Source: DASZBX01 sp035943635 (lineage in GTDB: Bacteria > Actinomycetota > Actinomycetes > Streptomycetales > Catenulisporaceae). Taken from it: a stretch of 5,115 nt of DNA. The DNA is taken from assembly GCA_035943635.1 (NCBI GenBank), contig DASZBX010000151.1, positions 1 through 5,115 of the forward strand, read 5' to 3'. Shown here in pieces: positions 1 to 5,115 of the stretch. The stretch's first letter is position 1. Each line of letters starts with the position of its first letter. Under the pieces are notes generated by a model that saw only the letters and a list, made by a program, of their open reading frames with translations, did no database searches and had not been told where the DNA came from. The position numbers and the translations under genes were made by a program.

Positions 1-411
1 GAGCAGGCTGGCGGCGTTCCAGGAGTTGACCGACGCGTCCCGGGTCCACGGCTGGGAGTAGCCGCCGCCGGCCCGGATGAACGTACCGGGCGGGCTCTGC
101 ATCAACCCGGAGGTGTTGTACGTGGACGCATCGTAGGGCACGGTGTTCGTGGTCAGCAGGTTCTTGATCGCCAGGTTGTAGGCGGTCCCCAGAGTCGACT
201 GCGCGGTAGCGTTGGCGAAGGTCAGGGTGGGACTGCTGACCCCGTTGGCAACCAGCGACGAGTGCGCGTCCAGACCGGCGGCGGCCCCGGGTCCGGCCCC
301 GGCGGCTCCGGGCGACTGACCGAGCGCCAGGGCCGCGACGACCAGAAGGGGCAATGCCCCGAGTCCGATCCGCCTTCGGGTGCGTCTGTGCGGAAAAACC
401 GATCTCAGCAT
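1..411 (-). CDS. Secreted glycosidase-like protein, N-terminal part (gene continues beyond the left edge)
   Basis: The frame is open from an ATG at 411 to position 1, giving 137 residues. The N-terminus is a clear export signal: an arginine-rich stretch (HRRTRRR, residues 8-14), a hydrophobic core (about 15-31) and a likely cleavage site near AGA (37-39). The mature part contains FIRAGGGY (111-118) and PWTRDASVNSW (121-131). I associate this arrangement with secreted (alpha/alpha)6 'six-hairpin' glycosidases of actinomycetes, where a tryptophan-threonine-arginine-aspartate segment lies at the start of the catalytic domain. This is recollection of a family pattern, so the fold is a moderate inference and the substrate is unknown. 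The start is supported by GGAAAG at 428-423, ten bases upstream of the ATG. An operator-like palindrome lies about 105 bases upstream. The gene follows the GH65 remnant on the same strand but has its own leader. Confidence 0.8.
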   Translation of the reverse strand, partial: MLRSVFPHRRTRRRIGLGALPLLVVAALALGQSPGAAGAGPGAAAGLDAHSSLVANGVSSPTLTFANATAQSTLGTAYNLAIKNLLTTNTVPYDASTYNTSGLMQSPPGTFIRAGGGYSQPWTRDASVNSWNAASLL

Positions 412-422
412 GCTGTCTGCTT

Positions 423-428
423 CTTTCC
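423..428 (-). promoter_or_regulatory. Ribosome binding site of the left-edge secreted protein
   Basis: On the minus strand GGAAAG (followed by AAG) ends ten bases before the ATG at 411. It is a moderate Shine-Dalgarno match and supports this ATG, which is also where the signal peptide begins. Confidence 0.55.
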
Positions 429-515
429 GAGGGTTGGGCCGGTCCGCCTGCGCCCGCGTGACCGATGTATGGCATGGCTGGTTCGTACCTCTGCCCGCAC
501 GGCGAGGCGACTGAT

Positions 516-527
516 GACAACGTTGTC
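516..527. promoter_or_regulatory. LacI-family-type operator upstream of the left-edge gene
   Basis: GACAACGTTGTC is a perfect 12-bp palindrome with a central CG. This is the form typical of operators bound by LacI-family sugar repressors in actinomycetes. It lies in the 152-bp gap between the GH65 remnant and the minus-strand gene starting at 411, about 105 bases upstream of that start. Two related palindromes occur elsewhere in the window (1423-1438 and 1715-1730), each also in front of a glycosidase gene or remnant. The palindrome is directly visible; the regulator family is inferred, and no regulator gene is in the window. Confidence 0.65.
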
Positions 528-668
528 TCAGTGTCTGCGAGATTACTGAATTCGCAGGAGGTGTCAAGCAGGGGCGCCGCCAGGACTCGGTTTGACCTGG
601 TGGCTTCCGGCGGCGAGCGGCTCGGGCCCCTGGCCTGGGCCTGCTCTCGCCAAGGTGTCGCCGGCGCC

Positions 669-743
669 GGACCCGGTGTCGTCGAGGCAGCGCCCGGACT
701 GCGGGTTGAGCAGCGAACCGTTGCTCTGCGGTTGCCAGACCTG
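669..743 (-). repeat. Ricin-type lectin fragment inside the GH65 remnant
   Basis: About 25 codons encode QVWQPQSNGSLLNPQSG followed by RCLDDTGS. The segment is nearly identical to the junction of the second and third lectin subdomains in both lectin units of the GH59 protein, for example QVWQPQANGELLNPQSGK near residues 883-900. It begins in frame immediately after the GH65 segment AFDFRTGA and loses lectin similarity after about position 669. The shared segment indicates that the original GH65 gene carried the same type of lectin tail, or that recombination with a lectin-bearing neighbour produced the chimera. Confidence 0.75.
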
Positions 744-1288
744 GGCGCCGGTGCGGAAGTCGAAGGCGCCCTGGGCGTTGTCGGTGCCGAGGGTGTGGAA
801 CTCGAACGGCTGGTCGGACGGGCCTTCGGTGAACGGCCCGACCGACTCTTTCAGGGAGGTGTAGTCGTCGCTGCCGGGGCCGGCGATCTGCGCGGCGATG
901 ATCGACTCGACCGAGTCGGTCATCGCCGGGCCGCCGGGGTCGGTGACCGGGGCGTACCGGTCCAGGTCGGCTTGAGCGGCGGAGTTGCCGGTGAGGTATC
1001 CGAAGGGGTAGGTCATCAGGATCGCGTCGGCCTGCTTGATGGTCCTGTTGGTGTAGCCCTGAAATTCAGGGTGTGAGCCGTTCGAGCTCTGCATGTCGGT
1101 GATCGTGGCGGTCAGTCCGGTGGCGACCTGCTGCCAGGAGGACGGAGGCGTCACGCCGACCAGGCGGGCGGCGGTGATCGCGTCTTGGAGGGATTCCACG
1201 GCGCCCGCGTCGGTGGCCGCGTCGTCGTTGACGCCGCCGACGTACTCGTCCGGGCCGGTCACAATCTGTGGTCCGCGGAAGCCGATTG

Positions 1289-1296
1289 CCTCCTCC
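1289..1296 (-). promoter_or_regulatory. Orphan ribosome-binding-site-like sequence at the 5' edge of the GH65 remnant
   Basis: On the minus strand GGAGGAGG is a strong Shine-Dalgarno match, but no ATG or GTG follows within about 10 bases. The recognisable GH65 coding starts immediately after it. The gap between it and the operator at 1423-1438 is 126 bases, close to the 120 bases between operator and ribosome binding site in front of the GH59 gene. I infer this may be the original binding site of the GH65 gene, with its start codon removed by a deletion. A chance match is possible in GC-rich DNA. Confidence 0.35.
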
Positions 1297-1422
1297 CGGG
1301 GTGGAGCTCCCGGCAACAGGCGCGCTCACGTGGCCCGATTGCCGAGGCCGAGGTCGTGCCCACGGGGTGGAACAGGCGAGACGTCGGTTCACGGCAACAA
1401 TCGTGGAGTAGTGAAGCATTGG

Positions 1423-1438
1423 ATGACATCGTCGTCAA
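1423..1438. promoter_or_regulatory. Operator-like palindrome facing the GH65 remnant
   Basis: Read on the minus strand this is TTGACGACGATGTCAT, matching 14 of 16 bases of the GH59 operator TTGACAACGATGTCAA (1715-1730). The outer arms (TGAC/GTCA) are intact and the centre is CG. It points toward the GH65 remnant, about 107 bases before its present 5' end. It is probably the surviving control site of the decayed gene. The symmetry is imperfect (five of seven pairs in the inner 14 bases), so alone it would be weak; its similarity to the GH59 site is the main support. Confidence 0.5.
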
Positions 1439-1714
1439 CGAGCCTTCGCGTTGCCGACTGTAGGAGCTTCCGCGGCACGGATCTGCACGAACATCTCAAG
1501 CAAATGTGTGTTCGTGGTCAGATCTGTGTTCCAGGGTGCGTTGACGAGGCGGGGGATGCGATGCGGCGCAGGCATCAGCCTGCTGAGGCTTAGTGTCGGC
1601 AGTCCACGGGAAAGCGCAGCACCCGGCTCATCGCAGACTGCTGTGACTCGTGAAATGGCGGAAGGCCGTGACCGCCAGTGTGACAGTGGATCATGCGGGG
1701 ATGTTTCGATCCTA

Positions 1715-1730
1715 TTGACAACGATGTCAA
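1715..1730. promoter_or_regulatory. LacI-family-type operator upstream of the GH59 gene
   Basis: TTGACAACGATGTCAA is a 16-bp inverted repeat with seven of eight pairs matching around a central CG. It lies 132 bases before the ATG at 1863. Its core GACAACG is identical to the left part of the perfect palindrome at 516-527. The first six bases, TTGACA, equal a consensus -35 box, so a bound repressor could block polymerase directly. Repression relieved by a sugar ligand is the usual mode in this regulator family; that is inferred here. Confidence 0.65.
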
Positions 1731-1850
1731 ACGGTGTCTCAATACGGAACAGTTATCAACATTATCGGACCGTCATCGCGTGCTGGTTCTCACGCTCCCT
1801 GACGCTGTGGACGGTCCTCAACCGTAAGTGTCGGCATTGCCTGGAACACG

Positions 1851-1855
1851 AAGGA
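1851..1855 (+). promoter_or_regulatory. Ribosome binding site of the GH59 gene
   Basis: AAGGA lies seven bases before the ATG at 1863. It fixes this start, which begins directly with an export signal. Confidence 0.7.
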
Positions 1856-1862
1856 AACGACT

Positions 1863-4664
1863 ATGGCCCCGGTCCATCGGCGCACACGCAGACGACTATC
1901 GATCCTCACGCTCCTGGCGCTGATCGGGTCACTGCTTCCCCTGCTCGGCTCGGCGCCGGCTCAGGCGGCCGCGGCCGCGGTCTCGACCTCGATCACGGTC
2001 AACGGCACCTCGTCCGGCCGCACCTTCGACGGCATCGGCGCGATCTCGGGCGGTGGCGGCAACTCGCGGCTGCTGACCAACTACCCGGCCGCGCAGCAGA
2101 CCCAGATCCTGGACTACCTGTTCAAGCCGGGTTACGGCGCCGACCTGCAGATCCTCAAGGTGGAGATCGGCGGCGACGGCAACTCCACCGACGGCTCCGA
2201 GTCCTCCATCGAGCACACGGCCGGGAACGTGCAGTGCAACACCGGCTACGAGTTCTGGCTGATGGAGCAGGCCAAGGCGCTGAACCCGAACATCAAGCTC
2301 TACGGCCTGGCCTGGACCGCCCCGGGCTGGATCGGCGGCGGCAACTTCTGGTCCACCGACATGATCAACTACCTGGTGTCCTGGCTGGGCTGCGCCAAGG
2401 CGGACGGGTTGACGATCAACTACCTCGGCGGCTGGAACGAGCGCGGGTACAACATCTCCTGGTACGAGCAGCTGCGCTCGACCCTCAACGCCGACGGCTA
2501 CTCCGCAGTCCAGATCGTCGGCGCGGACTCGGACTGGTCCGTGGCCAACGACATCGACTCCAACTCGGCGTTCGCCAACGCCGTGCAGATCATCGGATCG
2601 CACTATCCGTGCGGCGGCGACGGCGGGTCGGCTGACTCTTGCTCCACCACAAGCCAGGCGCTGTCCTCCGGAAAGCAGTTGTGGGCCAGCGAAAACGGAT
2701 CGCAGGACGAGAACTCAGGCGCCCCGGCCATGATCCGCTCGATCATCCGCGGATACACCGACGCCAAGATGACCGCCTACATCAACTGGCCGCTGGTCGC
2801 CGCGATCTACCCGAACCTCGGCTACGACACCACCGGCCTGATGGTCGCGAACCAGCCCTGGTCCGGTGCGTACGAAGTCGGTGCGGAGACGTGGACCACC
2901 GCGCAGGTCACCCAGTTCACCTCGCCGGGCTGGCATTTCCTGGACTCCGGCAGCGGCTACCTCGGCGGCTCCGAGTCCAACGGTTCGTACGTGACCCTCA
3001 AGTCCACCAGCGGATCCGACTACTCCACCATCCTCGAAACGACCACCGCGACCGCCGCGCAGACCGCGAACTTCACCGTCTCCGGCGGGCTGTCCACCGG
3101 CGCGGTCCACGTCTGGGCGACGAATCTGGCCTCGAACAACCCGGCCGACTACTTCGTGCACACCCAGGACATCACGCCGACCAACGGCACCTACTCCCTG
3201 ACCCTGCAGCCGGGCTACATCTACACCGTCACCACCACAACCGGCCAGGGCAAAGGCACGGCCGCGTCTCCGGCGAAGGCCGCGCTGGCGCTGCCGTACA
3301 CCGATTCCTTCGACTCCTACGCCACCGGCAGCGAGGCGGACCTGCTGTCGGACCAGAACGGCGCGTTCCAGGCCGAGCCGTGCACCGGGCGCTCCGGCCA
3401 GTGCGTCCAGCAGGTCGCCGCGCAGTCGCCGATCAACTGGGACGGCGCTTCGAACCCATACACCCTCCTGGGCGATCTGAGCTGGGCCAACTACAAGGTC
3501 TCCGCCGACGCCCTGATGCAACAGTCCGGCGCAGTCCAATTGCTCGGACGCGTCGAGACCCAGCAGGCGTTCGCGGTAGCAGGAATCAACGATTACTACC
3601 TCCAACTCTCCAGCACCGGAGCATGGTCGATCGTCAAGAACACCACGTCCGCGACCCTGACCACCCTGAAATCCGGCACGATCGCGGCCCCCGGAACCGG
3701 CACCTGGCACAACCTGGCCCTGAGCTTCCAGGACAGCACGATCACCGCGGCCATCGACGGGACCACAGTCGGTACGGTCACCGACTCCTCCTACTTCACC
3801 GGACAGGTCGGGCTCGGCGTGGACGGGTATCAGACCGACGAGTTCGACAACCTCGCCATCACCCCGCTGCCCGGCGGCAGCGGCACCTACACCACCGGGC
3901 CGGTCACGTCCGGCCTGGCGGGCCTGTGCCTGGATGACGCGGGCGACATCACGACGGACGGCAACAAGATCGACATCAACACCTGCAACAACTCCGCCGC
4001 CCAGCAGTGGACCCCGGCCAACGGGGCCATGGAGAACAACGGCATGTGCCTGGACGTGGTCGGCGGTTCCTCCACCGCTGACGGCACCCTGGTGGACCTG
4101 TGGACCTGCAACGGCGGGGCCAACCAGGTTTGGGAGCCGTTGGGCAACGGCGAGCTGCTCAACCCGCAGTCCGGTAAGTGCCTGGACGACCCCGGGGGCA
4201 CCACCACGCCGGGTACCCAGGTGGAGATCTGGGACTGCAACGACGGCGCCAATCAGCAGTGGACTGTGCCGCCCGTCGTCGGACCGGTCGCCTCCGGCCT
4301 GTCGGGCCTTTGTCTGGACGACAACGCCGACAGCACCACCGATGGCAACAAGATTGATATCTATGGATGCAACAACACCACTGCACAGCAGTGGGAACTG
4401 ACCGCCGGCACGTTGCGCAACAACGGCAAATGCCTGGACGTGGTCGGCCCGTACTCCACCGCTGACGGCACCCTGGTGGACCTGTGGACCTGCAACGGCG
4501 GGGCCAACCAGGTCTGGCAGCCACAGGCCAACGGCGAACTGCTCAACCCCCAGTCCGGCAAATGCCTGGACGACCCCGGGAGCACCACCACTCCCGGCAC
4601 CCAGGTGGAGATCTGGGACTGCAACAACGGCGCCAACCAGCACTGGACCCTGCCATCGGCATGA
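1863..4664 (+). CDS. Secreted GH59 glycosidase (galactocerebrosidase family) with two C-terminal ricin B lectin domains
   Basis: The protein has 933 residues. GH59 enzymes are retaining beta-galactosidases; the known animal member cleaves galactosylceramide. The natural substrate of this bacterial form is unknown. An export signal (residues 1 to about 35: RRTRRR, hydrophobic core, APAQA) is followed by a core similar in length and order to mammalian GALC. The (beta/alpha)8 barrel spans about 51-358 and starts with FDGIGAISGGGG; a VEIGGDGNSTDG segment lies at 100-111, AWTAPGW at 150-156 and HYP at 247-249. The acid/base E193 is in WNER (191-194) and the nucleophile E277 in ASENGS (275-280), equivalent to E182 and E258 of GALC. 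A beta-sandwich (about 359-460) and a laminin-G-like domain (about 476-668) follow. Two ricin B (CBM13-type) domains at about 679-803 and 807-931 each have three subdomains with CLDD or CLDV and QxW motifs (714, 755, 798, 842, 883, 926); they should anchor the enzyme to carbohydrate. There is no arginine from 297 to 509, so the galactose-contacting R380 of GALC has no counterpart. The gene has its own operator and terminator. Confidence 0.93.
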   Translation: MAPVHRRTRRRLSILTLLALIGSLLPLLGSAPAQAAAAAVSTSITVNGTSSGRTFDGIGAISGGGGNSRLLTNYPAAQQTQILDYLFKPGYGADLQILKVEIGGDGNSTDGSESSIEHTAGNVQCNTGYEFWLMEQAKALNPNIKLYGLAWTAPGWIGGGNFWSTDMINYLVSWLGCAKADGLTINYLGGWNERGYNISWYEQLRSTLNADGYSAVQIVGADSDWSVANDIDSNSAFANAVQIIGSHYPCGGDGGSADSCSTTSQALSSGKQLWASENGSQDENSGAPAMIRSIIRGYTDAKMTAYINWPLVAAIYPNLGYDTTGLMVANQPWSGAYEVGAETWTTAQVTQFTSPGWHFLDSGSGYLGGSESNGSYVTLKSTSGSDYSTILETTTATAAQTANFTVSGGLSTGAVHVWATNLASNNPADYFVHTQDITPTNGTYSLTLQPGYIYTVTTTTGQGKGTAASPAKAALALPYTDSFDSYATGSEADLLSDQNGAFQAEPCTGRSGQCVQQVAAQSPINWDGASNPYTLLGDLSWANYKVSADALMQQSGAVQLLGRVETQQAFAVAGINDYYLQLSSTGAWSIVKNTTSATLTTLKSGTIAAPGTGTWHNLALSFQDSTITAAIDGTTVGTVTDSSYFTGQVGLGVDGYQTDEFDNLAITPLPGGSGTYTTGPVTSGLAGLCLDDAGDITTDGNKIDINTCNNSAAQQWTPANGAMENNGMCLDVVGGSSTADGTLVDLWTCNGGANQVWEPLGNGELLNPQSGKCLDDPGGTTTPGTQVEIWDCNDGANQQWTVPPVVGPVASGLSGLCLDDNADSTTDGNKIDIYGCNNTTAQQWELTAGTLRNNGKCLDVVGPYSTADGTLVDLWTCNGGANQVWQPQANGELLNPQSGKCLDDPGSTTTPGTQVEIWDCNNGANQHWTLPSA
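3897..4271 (+). repeat. Ricin B lectin unit 1 of the GH59 gene (tandem copy)
   Basis: This is the first of two in-frame copies with a period of exactly 384 bases (128 codons). It encodes residues 679-803 with three subdomains ending QQW (714), QVW (755) and QQW (798). Bases 4070-4129 are identical over 60 nt to 4454-4513 in unit 2. It shows internal threefold protein similarity typical of beta-trefoil lectins. Confidence 0.9.
4281..4655 (+). repeat. Ricin B lectin unit 2 of the GH59 gene (tandem copy)
   Basis: The second copy encodes residues 807-931, with QQW (842), QVW (883) and QHW (926). Its first subdomain has diverged most and includes a locally AT-richer stretch around 4339-4385, while the second and third subdomains remain nearly identical to unit 1. 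This pattern suggests a duplication followed by divergence at one end, or later gene conversion at the other. Confidence 0.9.
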
Positions 4665-4700
4665 TCGGTAGCCGTTCGCAGCCTGGGTCTGTGCTGCTGT

Positions 4701-4747
4701 GACGGAGGTTGTCCACCCCGGGTCAGCCGGGGTGGACAACCTCCGTC
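4701..4747 (+). terminator. Probable transcription terminator of the GH59 gene
   Basis: Two perfectly complementary 21-base arms (4701-4721 and 4727-4747) flank a five-base loop, GTCAG. The hairpin starts 36 bases after the stop codon. No T-run follows, which is common for terminators in high-GC actinomycetes. The structure is nearly symmetric and could also act on any transcript from the opposite strand. Confidence 0.8.
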
Positions 4748-4801
4748 GGCCCGAAATCCGGAGCCCGCCCGGCTGTCCGGCCTGCACGTCATTTCCGAGC
4801 T

Positions 4802-4829
4802 CGCCTCGCCGCCATCTGTCGGCGAGGCG
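4802..4829. other. Hairpin in the leader of the GH92 gene
   Basis: CGCCTCGCCG (4802-4811) and CGGCGAGGCG (4820-4829) pair perfectly over 10 bp around an eight-base loop. It lies 43 bases before the GH92 start and has no T-run. It may be a second terminator for GH59 read-through or a structure in the GH92 leader RNA; the sequence does not decide which. Confidence 0.5.
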
Positions 4830-4858
4830 CCGTTCCAGCACCCAACCACCGCATCGTC

Positions 4859-4865
4859 AAGAAGG
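4859..4865 (+). promoter_or_regulatory. Ribosome binding site of the GH92 gene
   Basis: AAGAAGG ends seven bases before the ATG at 4873, supporting this start, which is followed by an export signal. Confidence 0.65.
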
Positions 4866-4872
4866 CGAACTC

Positions 4873-5115
4873 ATGACGTCCACCAGCGCACGACCACCCG
4901 GAATACAGCAATCCCGCCGCTCGCGCCGCCTCATTCCGGCTCTGGGCCTCGGCACGGCCATAGCTCTTGTGTGCACGCTCGCGGTCTCCCCGGCCCAGGC
5001 TGCGGCGGGTAACCAGTCTCCGCCGACCGGCACGGCCTCCGCCAGTCTGGTGACTGATCCGGCCTCGTTGGTCAACCCGTTTGTCGGCACCACCAATCAG
5101 GGCAACGACTTCCCG
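4873..5115 (+). CDS. Secreted GH92 alpha-mannosidase-type protein, N-terminal part (continues beyond the right edge)
   Basis: Eighty-one codons are present, open to the end of the window. Residues 1-43 form an export signal: arginine-rich RRSRR (15-19), a hydrophobic core (about 20-39) and a cleavage site after AQA (41-43). The mature start leads into DPASLVNPFVGTTNQGNDFP (62-81). This matches the conserved opening of GH92 exo-alpha-mannosidases, where a V-x-P-F-I/V-G-T segment precedes a glycine-rich FPGA and PFGM region; the window ends just before the latter. GH92 enzymes are calcium-dependent, inverting, and remove terminal mannose from N-glycans or fungal mannans. The catalytic residues lie outside the window, so activity and linkage cannot be judged. 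It is 208 bases downstream of GH59 on the same strand but separated by a strong hairpin, so it probably has its own promoter. No operator like the other three was found in front of it. Confidence 0.85.
   Translation, partial: MTSTSARPPGIQQSRRSRRLIPALGLGTAIALVCTLAVSPAQAAAGNQSPPTGTASASLVTDPASLVNPFVGTTNQGNDFP

Larger units (their letters stand above)
564..1316 (-). pseudogene. Degraded GH65 (acid-trehalase-like) glycosidase fused to a ricin-lectin scrap
   Basis: The longest open frame has 250 codons, from a TTG at 1316 to a TGA at 564-566. Residues about 12-189 resemble the middle to C-terminal part of a GH65 catalytic domain of the actinobacterial acid-trehalase or alpha-glucoside type. Features are the VTGPDEY segment (19-25), which in this family carries the general-acid glutamate, then VNDDAATDAGA, IKQADAILMTYPF (93-105), a YAPVTDPGGPAMTDSV segment (121-136), and AFDFRTGA (184-191). 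Directly after this comes QVWQPQSNGSLLNPQSG with CLDD (192-213), a piece of ricin B-type lectin almost the same as in the neighbouring GH59 enzyme. The last 30 or so residues match nothing I recognise. The N-terminal half of the catalytic domain and any signal peptide are missing, an in-frame stop lies at 1326-1328, and the end of the GH65 domain and most of the lectin are gone. GH65 enzymes are usually several times larger. I infer a dead gene reduced by multiple deletions; a translated stub without activity is possible. Confidence 0.8.
1317..1862. other. Divergent intergenic region between the GH65 remnant and the GH59 gene
   Basis: This 546-bp stretch lies between two outward-facing genes and is less GC-rich than the coding DNA around it, especially near 1700-1770. 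It contains two operator-like palindromes (1423-1438 and 1715-1730) and the ribosome binding site of GH59. The part at 1439-1714 holds no gene I recognise. The open frames crossing it give arginine- and serine-rich translations without domain features. Two short overlapping hairpins can form around 1568-1590 (GCAGGC/GCCTGC or AGCCT/AGGCT), but they are weak. TTGACA at 1715-1720 could serve as a -35 box overlapping the operator, though I see no convincing -10 box at the right distance. Confidence 0.6.

Noticed and set aside
1066..1419. Minus-strand 117-codon frame starting at ATG 1419, just below the operator at 1423-1438
   Set aside because: I considered it as the original GH65 N-terminus, but it has no signal peptide or clear ribosome binding site and turns into Arg-rich shadow over the GH65 domain, which is in another frame.
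1568..1590. Short alternative hairpins (GCAGGC/GCCTGC and AGCCT/AGGCT)
   Set aside because: Stems of five to six bases are expected by chance in GC-rich DNA, and there is no adjacent gene end or T-run.
465..1593. Plus-strand open frames across the GH65 remnant
   Set aside because: Their translations are reverse-frame shadows of the GH65/lectin coding sequence and show no recognisable motif.
1715..1744. A complete sigma-70 promoter with TTGACA as -35 box
   Set aside because: The -35 match is perfect, but at 17-18 bases downstream only CTCAAT or TCAATA is present, which is a poor -10 box. I kept it only as a possibility inside the operator entry.
1451..2635. Plus-strand open frame of 394 codons overlapping the start of GH59
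   Set aside because: It is out of frame with GH59. Beyond 1863 it becomes Arg-rich shadow sequence, and upstream it shows no domain or convincing ribosome binding site.
4701..4747. Inverted repeat as a mobile-element end
   Set aside because: The arms are adjacent with a five-base loop right after a stop codon, and no transposase or target duplication is present. A terminator explains it better.
2715..4841. Long open frame (708 codons) on the minus strand opposite GH59
   Set aside because: It is antisense to a gene with clear domains and catalytic motifs. Its translation is a low-complexity Gly/Val/Arg-rich mix typical of the reverse frame of GC-rich genes.

Overview
The window is GC-rich DNA with the codon usage of a high-GC actinomycete. 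It has long GC-biased reading frames, arginine-rich secretion signals, ricin-type lectin repeats on a glycosidase, and a strong terminator hairpin without a T-run. A saprophytic, mycelial genus such as Streptomyces or Catenulispora would fit, but the sequence does not settle the genus.

Layout. Positions 1-411 (minus strand) hold the first 137 codons of a secreted protein, probably a glycosidase, whose gene runs off the left edge. Positions 412-563 are its upstream region, with a perfect 12-bp palindrome of LacI-family operator type. Positions 564-1316 (minus) are the wreck of a GH65 (acid-trehalase-like) gene: a piece of the catalytic domain joined directly to a scrap of ricin-type lectin. 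Positions 1317-1862 are a divergent intergenic region with two further operator-like palindromes, one facing the pseudogene and one facing the next gene. Positions 1863-4664 (plus) encode the only complete gene, a 933-residue secreted GH59 (galactocerebrosidase-family) glycosidase with two ricin B (CBM13-type) domains at its C-terminus. A 47-nt hairpin at 4701-4747 probably ends its transcript. Positions 4873-5115 (plus) are the first 81 codons of a secreted GH92 alpha-mannosidase-type protein that continues past the right edge.

How they fit together. This looks like part of an extracellular glycan-degradation locus. The enzyme types are beta-galactosidase-like (GH59), alpha-mannosidase (GH92), a formerly functional alpha-glucoside or trehalose enzyme (GH65), and an unassigned glycosidase. 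Three of the four leaders carry related palindromes (consensus near TTGACRACGATGTCAT), which suggests one LacI-family sugar regulator controls the set. No regulator or transporter gene is visible in the window.

The most notable points are the shared operators, the GH65-lectin chimeric pseudogene, the GH59 enzyme with duplicated lectin domains, and its apparent lack of the galactose-binding arginine loop known from mammalian galactocerebrosidase. I found no RNA genes, CRISPR arrays or insertion sequences, and no sign of a wholly new system.
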